This document shows positions 37,755 to 46,114 of a DNA stretch of 64,000 nucleotides, in pieces. A program made the position numbers and the translations under genes. The stretch comes from Methylococcus capsulatus. Its GTDB lineage: Bacteria; Pseudomonadota; Gammaproteobacteria; Methylococcales; Methylococcaceae. Every line of letters starts with the position of its first letter. Position 1 is the first letter of the stretch. Under the pieces are notes generated by a model. It was not told the origin of the DNA, ran no database searches, and saw nothing but the letters and a program-made list of their open reading frames with translations. The stretch is from the NCBI RefSeq assembly GCF_036864975.1, contig NZ_CP104311.1:2024001-2088000 (forward strand), written 5' to 3'.

Positions 37755-38905
37755 GGTTTTTGCTTGCCATCGTCCGCAGCCGTATCGAGTTCGGACCGCA
37801 GCAAGAGGGCACCGTCGGTCACGATCCGCTCGCCGGGCTGGACGCCCTCCAGCAGCACGGCCTCCTTCTTCAGCCGCAGTCCGACCCGCACCTGGCGTTT
37901 CTGGTACCGGCCTTCACCGAGGGATACGAACAGCCAATCCGATTCCCCTTCGGTGAACAGGGCCGTGAGCGGGACGACGATCGCTTTGTCGTCGGGCGGG
38001 CTTTCCACTTCCACCGAGGCATACATCGATGGCAGCAGTTTGCCTTCCGGATTGGGAAGCAGGCAGCGCACTTTCACCGTCCGGGTGGTTTCGTCCACCA
38101 CCTTGCCGATGTAGTCGATCTTCGCCGGGAACCATTGGTCCGGGTAGGCCGGTACCGTGAGTTTGACGTCCTGTCCCGGATGGATCACGGCCAGGTCCTT
38201 TTCGAAGACATCGAGGAGCACCCAGAGCCGGTCCAGATCCGACACCACGAAGAGCGGGGTCGGAAGGTCCGGACGGACCTCCATGCCGGGATTGACGTTG
38301 CGCTCGGTGACGACGCCGGCGATCGGTGCCTTGAGGATGAAATGGTTGTCGGGGCGTTTTTCCTGCACGCCGAGATTGGCTAGGCGGAGGCGGCTGCGTT
38401 CGGCTTCGCTGCGGGCCCGTTCCAGCGCATCCTCGGCCTGATGGAATTCTTTGTGCGGCGCGATCCCGTTTTCGTACAGTTTTTTCAGGCGATCGAAATC
38501 GTGCTCAGCCAGCTTGAGGTCGGCGGTGGCCTTGGCATATTCCGCCTGGGCCTGCCCGAGTTCGGGGCTGTCCAGCTCGAGCAATGGCGTACCGACATGA
38601 ACGACGGTGCCGGGCTGTGCCGGAATCGCGATGACGCGGCCGGCGATGGGCGAGGACACGCGTGCCGTGCGGGTTTCGTCGTAAGTGATCTTGCCTGTGA
38701 GCGGTTCCAGCAGCGGGCGCTGTTCGGGAACGGCTTCCGCCTCCCGGATGTAGCGGAACTTGGGGGAGTCCGCCGGAAGCTGGAGGATGTCCTGTGGACT
38801 GCTGGAAAATTCAGTCCGCTCATCGTCATCAGCGCCGTGGCAGGCGGCGAGCGCGAGCGCCAGCGCGCAGGGGCGGAGCCATTGCCAGGGGCAATGAAAT
38901 GTCAT
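37751..38905 (-). CDS. RND efflux membrane fusion protein (CzcB/CusB type)
   Basis: A 384-residue periplasmic adaptor lipoprotein; the signal ends LALAAC (lipobox). Domains in order: lipoyl-like half (ARVSSPIAGRVIAIPAQPGT), coiled-coil hairpin (about residues 115-170, LELDSPELGQAQAEYAKATA), second lipoyl half (KAPIAGVVTERNVNPGMEV), beta-barrel and membrane-proximal domain (TRTVKVRCLLPNPEGKLLPS). A TGGAG ribosome binding site precedes the ATG. It is first in a minus-strand operon and connects the pump to an outer-membrane factor not encoded here. Confidence 0.92.
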   Translation of the reverse strand: MTFHCPWQWLRPCALALALAACHGADDDERTEFSSSPQDILQLPADSPKFRYIREAEAVPEQRPLLEPLTGKITYDETRTARVSSPIAGRVIAIPAQPGTVVHVGTPLLELDSPELGQAQAEYAKATADLKLAEHDFDRLKKLYENGIAPHKEFHQAEDALERARSEAERSRLRLANLGVQEKRPDNHFILKAPIAGVVTERNVNPGMEVRPDLPTPLFVVSDLDRLWVLLDVFEKDLAVIHPGQDVKLTVPAYPDQWFPAKIDYIGKVVDETTRTVKVRCLLPNPEGKLLPSMYASVEVESPPDDKAIVVPLTALFTEGESDWLFVSLGEGRYQKRQVRVGLRLKKEAVLLEGVQPGERIVTDGALLLRSELDTAADDGKQKP

Positions 38906-39218
38906 GTCGTCAGACTCCAGGAGATTTGGCCGGGGGATTTCGAAGGCGCTGCCGGACCCGCCCCCTCGCTCCGGCCAGCAATTGAAGCAATATTCACGCC
39001 CAATGATACGATATATTCCAACCGCCCGATGTTACGGATTTTAGCGCGGGCCTTGGGAAATCCTCCGGGGAGGATGTCCCGCCAAGGTGGTAAAGCCCCG
39101 ACCGCAAGGGTACTTTGGCACCGTTGCCGCTATACTTAGGCCGTCGGCGAGAGATGCCGACATATCCGGGCGAGGCGCCCGGCTCGACGATTTTTCAACT
39201 GTTTTGGAGGTCCGCGTC
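38906..39218. other. Divergent intergenic region between metal-efflux operon and hsp20
   Basis: About 313 bases carrying the promoters of two divergent units. The cusB-like side is AT-richer (around 38995-39045). A 26-bp interrupted dyad sits at 39055-39080, a -10-like TATACT at 39131-39136, and the stretch from 39143 to the hsp20 ATG forms several hairpins. No coding sequence is supported. Confidence 0.6.
39055..39080. promoter_or_regulatory. Interrupted dyad, candidate operator
   Basis: Arms GGGAAATCCTCC (39055-39066) and GGAGGATGTCCC (39069-39080) are inverted repeats with one mismatched pair, separated by GG. With only two central bases it cannot form a normal hairpin loop without opening pairs, so a DNA operator bound by a dimeric regulator is the better reading. 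It could serve the metal pump, hsp20, or both. The regulator is unknown. Confidence 0.45.
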
Positions 39219-39223
39219 ATGAG
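39143..39223 (+). promoter_or_regulatory. Structured hsp20 leader, candidate FourU/ROSE-like RNA thermometer
   Basis: Three hairpins in a row precede and cover the hsp20 start. The first is GTCGGC/GCCGAC (39143-39148 with 39156-39161). The second is CCGGGCG/CGCCCGG with an AGG loop (39166-39182). In the third, CTCGACG (39183-39189) pairs with CGTC-AT-GAG (39215-39223, two bases bulged), enclosing the ATG, and five U (39191-39195) lie opposite the ribosome binding site GGAGG (39206-39210). U-run pairing with the Shine-Dalgarno sequence is the FourU thermometer principle, and multi-hairpin leaders are typical of small heat-shock genes. Confidence 0.5.
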
Positions 39224-39749
39224 CAAGAAGGAAGAGCATGGGAACGAATCCACGGGAAAGGAAGTGAAGGTTGCCGAACCCGCGGCGACGAGAGCCTACC
39301 CCAGTCCCTGGGATGAAATGGAGCGGTGGATGGAGCAGGTGTTCCCGGCGGGATGGCTGGAACACGAGCCTTGGACGCTGATGCGCAGGCCCTGGCCCTC
39401 CTTGTTCCGGACCGCCCTCTCAGGCGCCCGCGTGCCGAAGGTCGATGTGATCGACCGGCCGGACGAAGTGGTGGTCAAGGCGGAACTGCCGGGCGTCACC
39501 AAAGATAATGTGGAAGTCACCCTGAGCGAGGACGTGTTCACGTTACAGGCTTCCTCACAGGCCGAAAGCAAAGAAGAGAAGGGCCAGTATTTTTACCGCG
39601 AAATGAGCCGCGGTGAATTCAGCCGGAGTCTGCGCCTGCCTTGTGCCGTGGACGCGGACAAGGCCAAGGCCACCTTCAAGGATGGGATACTGGAGGTGGT
39701 GATTCCCAAGGCGGCGGGCAGCAAACGTCAGACCATCAAGATCGACTGA
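39219..39749 (+). CDS. Small heat-shock protein Hsp20
   Basis: A 176-residue alpha-crystallin chaperone. ATG 39219 follows TTGGAGG. A variable N-terminal arm with amphipathic WDEMERWMEQVFPAGW is followed by the alpha-crystallin domain (about residues 70-165): VPKVDVIDRPDEVVVKAELP, the family motif around LPGVTKDNVEV, and the C-terminal GILEVVIPKA. The tail IKID stands where the IxI anchor usually lies. It binds unfolding proteins without ATP. Translation may be controlled by its leader RNA. Confidence 0.93.
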   Translation: MSKKEEHGNESTGKEVKVAEPAATRAYPSPWDEMERWMEQVFPAGWLEHEPWTLMRRPWPSLFRTALSGARVPKVDVIDRPDEVVVKAELPGVTKDNVEVTLSEDVFTLQASSQAESKEEKGQYFYREMSRGEFSRSLRLPCAVDADKAKATFKDGILEVVIPKAAGSKRQTIKID

Positions 39750-39756
39750 GGGGAGC

Positions 39757-39789
39757 CGGGCCGGAGCGGAGCACGCCGCTTCCGGCCCG
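39757..39789 (+). terminator. Strong hairpin after hsp20 (no T-run)
   Basis: GGGCCGGAGCGG (39758-39769) pairs with CCGC and TCCGGCCC (39776-39788, one bulged T) around an AGCACG loop, eight bases after the hsp20 stop. No U-tract follows, so it may stabilise the mRNA 3' end or work as a weak or Rho-assisted terminator. Confidence 0.4.
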
Positions 39790-39858
39790 CGTTCGAAAAC
39801 TGATCAAGACGAGAACGGTATTCGCCATGCGATATCCACGATAAGGCCGGAGCATGCC

Positions 39859-40524
39859 ATGCGCGGACCTTTTTCCCCTCTGTATTTTCTGTTTTTTGCC
39901 GGCCTGCTGCTGTGGCTCATCCTCAGCATCAATTTCCAGATCATTGCGCTGACTTTCGAAAAGCTCGGCCTCGACCCGGCGTCCGCCCTCAGTCTGCTCC
40001 TGACTTCGCTTTTGGGCAGTGCTATCAACCTGCCGGTGGCCACCATCGAGGCGGACTCGCCGCCGGTCGCTCCGCCGCCGCCTTTCCGCGGGTTGCTGCG
40101 CCTGCCGGAAATTCCGTTCACCGGGCGGACTAAAATCGTGGTCAATGTGGGGGGCGGACTGGTCCCGGTGGCCTTTTCGCTGTACCTGCTCGCCAATGAC
40201 GGCATCCCGCTCCCTCAGCTGGTGCTGGCGACGGCTATCGTGGCCGCGGTGGCCTACCGCTTCAGCCGGCCGATTCCCGGCTTCGGTATCGGCATGCCGA
40301 TCCTGATCGCTCCTCTCGCCGCAGCGGCGGTTGCCCTGGCACTGGGTGGTGAACATCGGGCGCCGGTCGCCTATATCGCCGGAACCTTGGGCGTGCTGAT
40401 CGGGGCTGATCTGCTGCGCATCCCCGATATCCGTCACCTCGGCGCGCCGGTGGCTTCCATTGGCGGCGCGGGGACCTTCGACGGCATTTTTATGACGGGC
40501 CTGGTCGCTGTCCTTCTGACCTGA
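39859..40524 (+). CDS. DUF1614 family membrane protein
   Basis: A 221-residue polytopic protein with six to seven hydrophobic segments, starting MRGPFSPLYFLFFAGLLLWL. Features of the DUF1614 family, whose function is unknown, include SLLLTSLLGSAINLPVATIE, GFGIGMPILIAPLAAAAVAL and the ending GGAGTFDGIFMTGLVAVLL. A Pro-rich loop (about residues 67-78) separates the second and third segments. It ends 17 bases before the first GGDEF/EAL gene and may share its transcript. Confidence 0.8.
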   Translation: MRGPFSPLYFLFFAGLLLWLILSINFQIIALTFEKLGLDPASALSLLLTSLLGSAINLPVATIEADSPPVAPPPPFRGLLRLPEIPFTGRTKIVVNVGGGLVPVAFSLYLLANDGIPLPQLVLATAIVAAVAYRFSRPIPGFGIGMPILIAPLAAAAVALALGGEHRAPVAYIAGTLGVLIGADLLRIPDIRHLGAPVASIGGAGTFDGIFMTGLVAVLLT

Positions 40525-40541
40525 GAAGGCAGGCAGGGGAT

Positions 40542-42995
40542 ATGGCGACGATCGACGGGCAGCGGAAGATGGAGTCGGGGCGGGTGTCCGACCTTCTTTC
40601 TGCGGCGGAAAGAGCGGCGGTCGGTGTCTGTATCCTGGAGCAGCATCCGGATGGCCGTGTCGCGATCGTTCACGCCGATCCTGAGGTGGAGAACCTGTTA
40701 GGAACGGAACCAGGCTGCCTGCTGCAAGCCGCCGGCATCGAAGCCTCGGTCAGGCCGGAGGACCGGGCACGGGCAGGACTACGGCAGGAACCGGCCCAGC
40801 GTGGTCCGATGCCGATCAAGAGGGAGTTCTGGATCGACCACCCCGCGAGAGGGCCGTGCTGGTTCGAGTTTTTCGCCGTGCCCGAGTACCTGTCGAATGG
40901 TGTGACGCGGTGGCAGGGTTTCCTTGCGGACATGACCAAACGCAAGCAGGCCGAGGGCCAGATTGGGCTCATCGACAAGGCCCTGGATCGTCTCGCCGAA
41001 AGGGTCTCGATCTGCGATGGCGACGGGCGGTTCGTCTACGCCAATGAAGCCTGGCGAAAGGCCTTGGGCTATTCCCGCGAGGAGCTGCTGAACCTGTCGG
41101 CCGCCGACGTCCTGCCCGATCTGGCAGGACGGTCCTGGGCCGGTCATTTCCGGGAACTCCGGGAAAAGACCTCCCTCCAGTGGCAAACCCTCCACCGTAC
41201 GAAAGACGGACGTCGGCTGCCGGTCGTAGTCGATTCCCGCTATCTCGAGCACGAAGGCAGCGGCTACATTCTGGCAGTGGTGCGCGAAGCCCGCCGCCTC
41301 AAGCGGACGGACACGGCATTGGTCCGGCGCGAACGCGAATTCCGCTCACTCGCCGAGAACTCGCCCGACAGCATCATGCGCTACGACAGGGATTGCCGCA
41401 TCGTCTACCTCAATCCCAGTCTGGAGAACACCCTGCTGTTTGCCGCCAGTGACATGATAGGCCGGACACCGACCGAGCTGCATCCTGCTGACCAGCGGTT
41501 CGAAGCCTACGAGGGGAAGCTCAGAGGGGTCATCGCCACCGGCCAAGCCGACGAAATCGAACTCCTGCTGCAGGACACGCACAAAGGTCCTCGCCTGCTG
41601 CACATCCGTCTGGTGGCAGAACGCGACCCCGATGGCGAATGTACCGGCGTGCTGGCGGTCGGGAGGGACATCACAGAGGTGGATGAATACCGGCGGCGCA
41701 TCCAGCGCCTGGCATTCTTCGATCCGCTCACCGACCTGCCCAATCGGGCATTGCTCAACGATCGGATGCGCCAGTGTCTGAGCGACGCCGCCAGGCGAGG
41801 CAGCCAGTTCGGGCTGATGCTGCTCGACCTGGACCGTTTCAAGGAAGTGAACGACACATTGGGGCACAGCGCCGGCGACCGGTTGCTGTGTGAGGCGGCC
41901 CGGCGCCTGAACGCCTGCGTCCGCGGCTACGATACCGTGGCGCGCTTGGGAGGGGATGAGTTTTCGATCCTGTTGCCGGTGGTACGCGACCGGGGCGATC
42001 TCTGCACCATCGCCGGCAGGATCCTCGAGGCTTTCGGCGAAGCCTTCACCATCGAAGGGAAGGAGCTGTTCGTTTCGGTCAGTATCGGCATCGTCCTGCA
42101 TGCGGAAGGCCAGTGTGACGCGGACCGGCTGTACAAGCAGGCGGATCTGGCCATGTACCATGCCAAGAGGCTGGGTCGGAACAACTTCCAGTTCTATGCA
42201 GAGGAGCTCGCCGTACGGGTGTCGGACCGTGCGGCCATGGAAGAGGCGCTGCGCAAAGCGCTCGGGAACGGCGAACTGGAGCTGTACTATCAGCCGCAGG
42301 TGGCCTTGCCGGCCGGGCGCATCGTCGGCGCAGAGGCCTTGTTGCGGTGGCGGCATCCGCAGGAGGGTCTCGTGACGCCAGACCGGTTCATCCCCATTGC
42401 GGAAGAAACGGGGTTCATCCGTGATCTGGGTTACTGGGTCCTGGCGACGGCCTGCCGCCGTGCCGCCCACTGGCACCGGACCTTCGGCTCCCCCTTCAAG
42501 GTTGCGGTGAACCTGTCCGCCCGGCAATTCACCCGCAATGATCTGCCCGGCGAATTGCAGCGCATCGTCCAGGATACCGGCTGCCGCCCGGAATGGCTGG
42601 AACTCGAGATCACGGAGAACCTGCTGCTCGGGAACGATGCCGCGGTCGGCGCGGCCCTGGAGGAACTGCACGACATGGGCTTCGCCATTTCCATCGACGA
42701 CTTCGGTACCGGCTATTCGGCGCTGAGCTATCTCAACCGTTTTCCGCTGGACCAGATAAAAATCGATCGCTCTTTCATCCAAGGCTTTCCAGCCGATAGG
42801 GAAAAGGTGGAGTTGGTCAGGGCCATCATTTCGATTGCGCTCGCCTTGCGGCTCGAAGTGATCGCGGAAGGAGTGGAAACGTCTCATCAGGCGGAATATC
42901 TTCACGCCCAGGGTTGCCGGTTGGCGCAAGGGCATCTGTTCGGCAGACCGGTACCGCAGGAGCGGTTCGATCTGCTTCTGGCGGGCAAGGACTGA
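40542..42995 (+). CDS. PAS-GGDEF-EAL c-di-GMP signalling protein
   Basis: An 817-residue cytoplasmic protein with no membrane segment. Three PAS-type sensor regions (about residues 15-130, 143-255 and 265-385; each ends in a segment like GFLADMTKRKQAEGQ) precede a GGDEF domain and an EAL domain. The diguanylate cyclase motif GGDEF is intact at residues 470-474, with DPLTDLPNRALLNDRM upstream. The EAL motif is intact at 598-600 (GAEALLRW), as are ELEITENLLL and IDDFGTGYSALSYL. Both synthesis and hydrolysis of c-di-GMP are therefore possible. A close paralogue follows 52 bases downstream. Confidence 0.93.
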   Translation: MATIDGQRKMESGRVSDLLSAAERAAVGVCILEQHPDGRVAIVHADPEVENLLGTEPGCLLQAAGIEASVRPEDRARAGLRQEPAQRGPMPIKREFWIDHPARGPCWFEFFAVPEYLSNGVTRWQGFLADMTKRKQAEGQIGLIDKALDRLAERVSICDGDGRFVYANEAWRKALGYSREELLNLSAADVLPDLAGRSWAGHFRELREKTSLQWQTLHRTKDGRRLPVVVDSRYLEHEGSGYILAVVREARRLKRTDTALVRREREFRSLAENSPDSIMRYDRDCRIVYLNPSLENTLLFAASDMIGRTPTELHPADQRFEAYEGKLRGVIATGQADEIELLLQDTHKGPRLLHIRLVAERDPDGECTGVLAVGRDITEVDEYRRRIQRLAFFDPLTDLPNRALLNDRMRQCLSDAARRGSQFGLMLLDLDRFKEVNDTLGHSAGDRLLCEAARRLNACVRGYDTVARLGGDEFSILLPVVRDRGDLCTIAGRILEAFGEAFTIEGKELFVSVSIGIVLHAEGQCDADRLYKQADLAMYHAKRLGRNNFQFYAEELAVRVSDRAAMEEALRKALGNGELELYYQPQVALPAGRIVGAEALLRWRHPQEGLVTPDRFIPIAEETGFIRDLGYWVLATACRRAAHWHRTFGSPFKVAVNLSARQFTRNDLPGELQRIVQDTGCRPEWLELEITENLLLGNDAAVGAALEELHDMGFAISIDDFGTGYSALSYLNRFPLDQIKIDRSFIQGFPADREKVELVRAIISIALALRLEVIAEGVETSHQAEYLHAQGCRLAQGHLFGRPVPQERFDLLLAGKD

Positions 42996-43047
42996 GGGGT
43001 TCCGGCCCGGGACATTCACACGGCAAGCCCGATGAGGGAGGCTAAAG

Positions 43048-46014
43048 ATGGAGAGCGGGGAAACCGCGGCATGGGACAACGTCATGTTCCGGGCGATGAT
43101 CGAGTGTCTCCGGGATCAGGTGGTGACGGTTCATGACATGGAAGACAGCGCCCGCATCATCTATGCGAACGAAGCGGCCTGTCACCACTTCGGCGTCGGT
43201 CTCGAAACCCTGCTGACCTGGTGTCCGTTGGATTTCGACCCTACATACGACGAGGAATCTCTGCCTCACCTCCTGGAGCGGTACCGGCAGACAGGGGGGG
43301 CGACGTTCGAGACGCTCCACAGAGTGGCGGGCGGGACAGAGATCCCCGTCGAAGTGACGACGAACCTCTTCGAGCAGGACGGAAAGACGCTGGCGGTGTG
43401 TATCAGCCGCGATCTTCGTCCGCGCCGTGAAGCCGAGGCGCGCCTGAAGGAACTCGATAGGCTGAAGGCCAAGCGGGAAAGCCTGGAACGTCTCGCTCGC
43501 TTTGCCCAGTGCGCGCCGGGGTTCATGTATACCATGGAGGTGCGTGCCGATGGGCACCTTGCCATGACTTACGCCAGTTCCGGCGTGGAGGACATTCTCG
43601 GGCTGAGTGTGGAAGCAGTCCTGGACGACATCGGCCATCTGTATTCGCGCATCGTTCCCGAAGACCGGGATCGGGTCATGCTCTGCCAAGAGAGCACTGG
43701 TCGTGAACCGCTGCCCTTCGCAGAGGAATACCGCATCCTTCATCCGGTCAAGGGCGAGCGATGGCTGGAGGCCCGCTCCGTGCCGGAGCGGCATAAAGAC
43801 GGCGTCACCCTATGGCATGGCTTTCTGATCGACATCACCGAGCGGAAGCGGATGGAAGAGACCTTGCAGTTCATCGCCCAGCGTAGCTGGGCGAGGGACG
43901 GCGATGCATTCTTTTCCACTATTGCGCATTACCTCGGCAAAACCCTCGGCGTCGATTACGTCGTCATCGACCGGCTGATGAGGGATGTCAACCTCGTCGA
44001 GACCGTCGCGATGTACGCACGGGGGGAGGATCTGCCCACTATCTGCTACAGACTCGCCGGAACCCCTTGCGAAAACGTCGTGGGCCGCAGTCTGTGCTGT
44101 TTCCCCCGCCAGGTACGCCGGCTGTTTCCCGATGACCTCATCTTGCAGGACTTGGAGGTGGAAAGTTATGCTGGCGTGCCGTTGTGGGATTCGGCCGGAA
44201 CTGCGATCGGCTTGATCGCGGTGATGGATGGCAAGCCCATGGCGGATATGGACTCCGTGATCGCCCTGTTACAGCTCGTCGCGACGCGGGTCGCGGCGGC
44301 TCTCGAACGTGACCGGTCCGACCGGCAGCTCAAGGCGCGTGAACGAGAGTTCCGATCCCTGGTCGAGCATTCGCCCGACACCGTAGCCCGCTATGATCGG
44401 GACTGCCGCTGCATTTACGCCAATCCCCGGCTGGTGAAGGAAGCCGGCATGCCTCTTGCCGAGCTGCTGGGGAAAACGCCGCTCGAGTTCCCCGGCGGCG
44501 AAAGCGCTCGGGCTTACCAGGCGAAGATTCAGCAGGTTTTCGAAACCGGTGAGCCGGCAGAGTACGAGCTGAGCTGGAAAACGGCGCAGGAGCGTGAGCT
44601 GGTCTCCCATATCCGGCTGATACCGGAATTCGGTTTCGACGACGAAGTGATGCATACGCTGGCGGTCGGACGGGATATCACGGAAATCGATGCTTATCGC
44701 CGGTGCATCCATCACCTGGCATTTTTCGATTCCCTGACCGGATTGCCGAATCGCGAGATGTTCAACAAACATATCCGGGAGGCCATGGAGGGCGCTTCCG
44801 GTCCCCGCCGGCAGTTCGCCCTGATGATGCTGGACCTCGACCGTTTCAAGGAAATCAACGACACCCTGGGTCACGGCATCGGCGATCTGCTGCTATCAAA
44901 AGCCGCCTGCCGTTTGCTGGGAGCAGTCGGGAAAGGCGATACGGTGGCGCGGCTGGGCGGCGATGAATTCGCCGTTCTGGTGCCGGCCCCGACCGCTTCC
45001 CAAGAACTCACGGCGCTGGCTGGCCGGATACTCGGCGCCTTTGCTCAGCCTTTCCTGATCGAGGGCCGGGAGCTGTTCGCTTCGGTCAGTATCGGTATCG
45101 CGCTTTACCCCCAGGACTGCACCGGCATCGATACCTTGTTCCGTTATGCCGACGCCGCCATGTATCACGCCAAGCGGCAAGGAAGGAACAACTTTCAGTT
45201 CTATTCGGCCGACCTCACGGCTCGGGCGGCGGAACGCATGCGGATCGAATCGGCCTTGCGGCATGCGCTGGGGCGCAACGAACTGGAACTGCATTTCCAG
45301 CCGCAGTTCGACATGGTTTCCAAGACCATCGTCGGCGCCGAAGCTCTGCTGCGATGGAACAGGCAGGACCATGGCATTGCGCTGCCGTGCAAGTTCATGC
45401 CGATCGCGGAGGAAACCGGCCTCATCGTCGGTATCGGCGAATGGGTGCTGGCCGCAGCTTGTGAGGCGGCCGTTGCCTGGAATGACCGGCGCGAGCGGCC
45501 ACTGTCCGTCGCCGTAAATCTCTCCCCTCGGCAGTTCATCCTGAACGATCTCGCCGGTACCGTGCGGCGCATTCTGGAGGAGACCGGCTGCCGGCCGGAA
45601 TGGCTGGAACTGGAAATCACCGAAAACCTGCTGTTCGAGGACAGCAGCGAAGTCCGCACAATCCTCGAGGACCTCGACCGCATGGGTCTGTCGATCGCCA
45701 TCGACGACTTCGGCACCGGCTATTCCGCCTTGAGCTACCTGCATCGCTTTCCTGTGAAGCGGATCAAGATCGACCGCTCTTTCGTCCATGGTGTTCCGAC
45801 CGACCGCCGCAGATTGGAGCTGGTCAAGGCCATGATCTCGATCGCTCAGGCCCTGCGCCTGGAGGTGCTGGCGGAAGGCGTGGAAACCCCACAGCAGGCC
45901 GTTTATCTCCAGGCCCACGGCTGCCGTCTGGCACAGGGTTATCTGTTCGGTGTGCCCCAGCCGCTCCGTGGCTTCGAGGCATTGATCGGAGGCGACGGGA
46001 GGGCCGTTTCCTGA
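43048..46014 (+). CDS. PAS-PAS-GAF-PAS-GGDEF-EAL c-di-GMP signalling protein
   Basis: A 988-residue soluble protein. Order: PAS (residues 10-125), PAS (150-270, ending LIDITERKRMEE), a GAF-like domain (about 275-415, AHYLGKTLGVDYVVIDRL to VATRVAAALERDR), PAS (425-545), GGDEF (550-715) and EAL (725-980). GGDEF at 637-641 and EAL at 765-767 are intact. Its C-terminal half is strikingly similar to that of the preceding gene, pointing to tandem duplication followed by sensor exchange. AGGGAGG precedes the ATG. Confidence 0.93.
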   Translation: MESGETAAWDNVMFRAMIECLRDQVVTVHDMEDSARIIYANEAACHHFGVGLETLLTWCPLDFDPTYDEESLPHLLERYRQTGGATFETLHRVAGGTEIPVEVTTNLFEQDGKTLAVCISRDLRPRREAEARLKELDRLKAKRESLERLARFAQCAPGFMYTMEVRADGHLAMTYASSGVEDILGLSVEAVLDDIGHLYSRIVPEDRDRVMLCQESTGREPLPFAEEYRILHPVKGERWLEARSVPERHKDGVTLWHGFLIDITERKRMEETLQFIAQRSWARDGDAFFSTIAHYLGKTLGVDYVVIDRLMRDVNLVETVAMYARGEDLPTICYRLAGTPCENVVGRSLCCFPRQVRRLFPDDLILQDLEVESYAGVPLWDSAGTAIGLIAVMDGKPMADMDSVIALLQLVATRVAAALERDRSDRQLKAREREFRSLVEHSPDTVARYDRDCRCIYANPRLVKEAGMPLAELLGKTPLEFPGGESARAYQAKIQQVFETGEPAEYELSWKTAQERELVSHIRLIPEFGFDDEVMHTLAVGRDITEIDAYRRCIHHLAFFDSLTGLPNREMFNKHIREAMEGASGPRRQFALMMLDLDRFKEINDTLGHGIGDLLLSKAACRLLGAVGKGDTVARLGGDEFAVLVPAPTASQELTALAGRILGAFAQPFLIEGRELFASVSIGIALYPQDCTGIDTLFRYADAAMYHAKRQGRNNFQFYSADLTARAAERMRIESALRHALGRNELELHFQPQFDMVSKTIVGAEALLRWNRQDHGIALPCKFMPIAEETGLIVGIGEWVLAAACEAAVAWNDRRERPLSVAVNLSPRQFILNDLAGTVRRILEETGCRPEWLELEITENLLFEDSSEVRTILEDLDRMGLSIAIDDFGTGYSALSYLHRFPVKRIKIDRSFVHGVPTDRRRLELVKAMISIAQALRLEVLAEGVETPQQAVYLQAHGCRLAQGYLFGVPQPLRGFEALIGGDGRAVS

Positions 46015-46114
46015 TCCCCCGGCCCCGGCCGGCGGGAGAGACCGCAGGCGGCGACACGGGGCCGTCATCTTTCCGTGCTATTTAATGACTTTCGAAAAAT
46101 GAAGGAACACTGAT

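Noticed and set aside
35193-38114. A 973-codon open frame on the plus strand opposite the RND pump and adaptor genes
   Set aside because: It is the GC-rich antisense shadow of two clear protein genes; low-complexity His/Gln/Asp-rich translation with no family sequence. The same holds for long frames opposite the porin (1758-3188), apeB (14779-16212), sufS (49268-50653) and the P-type ATPase (58886-60253).
39115-39127. Sigma54-like TTGGCAC...TTGC upstream of hsp20
   Set aside because: The GG and GC elements are nine bases apart instead of the required twelve, so RNA polymerase-sigma54 would not recognise it.
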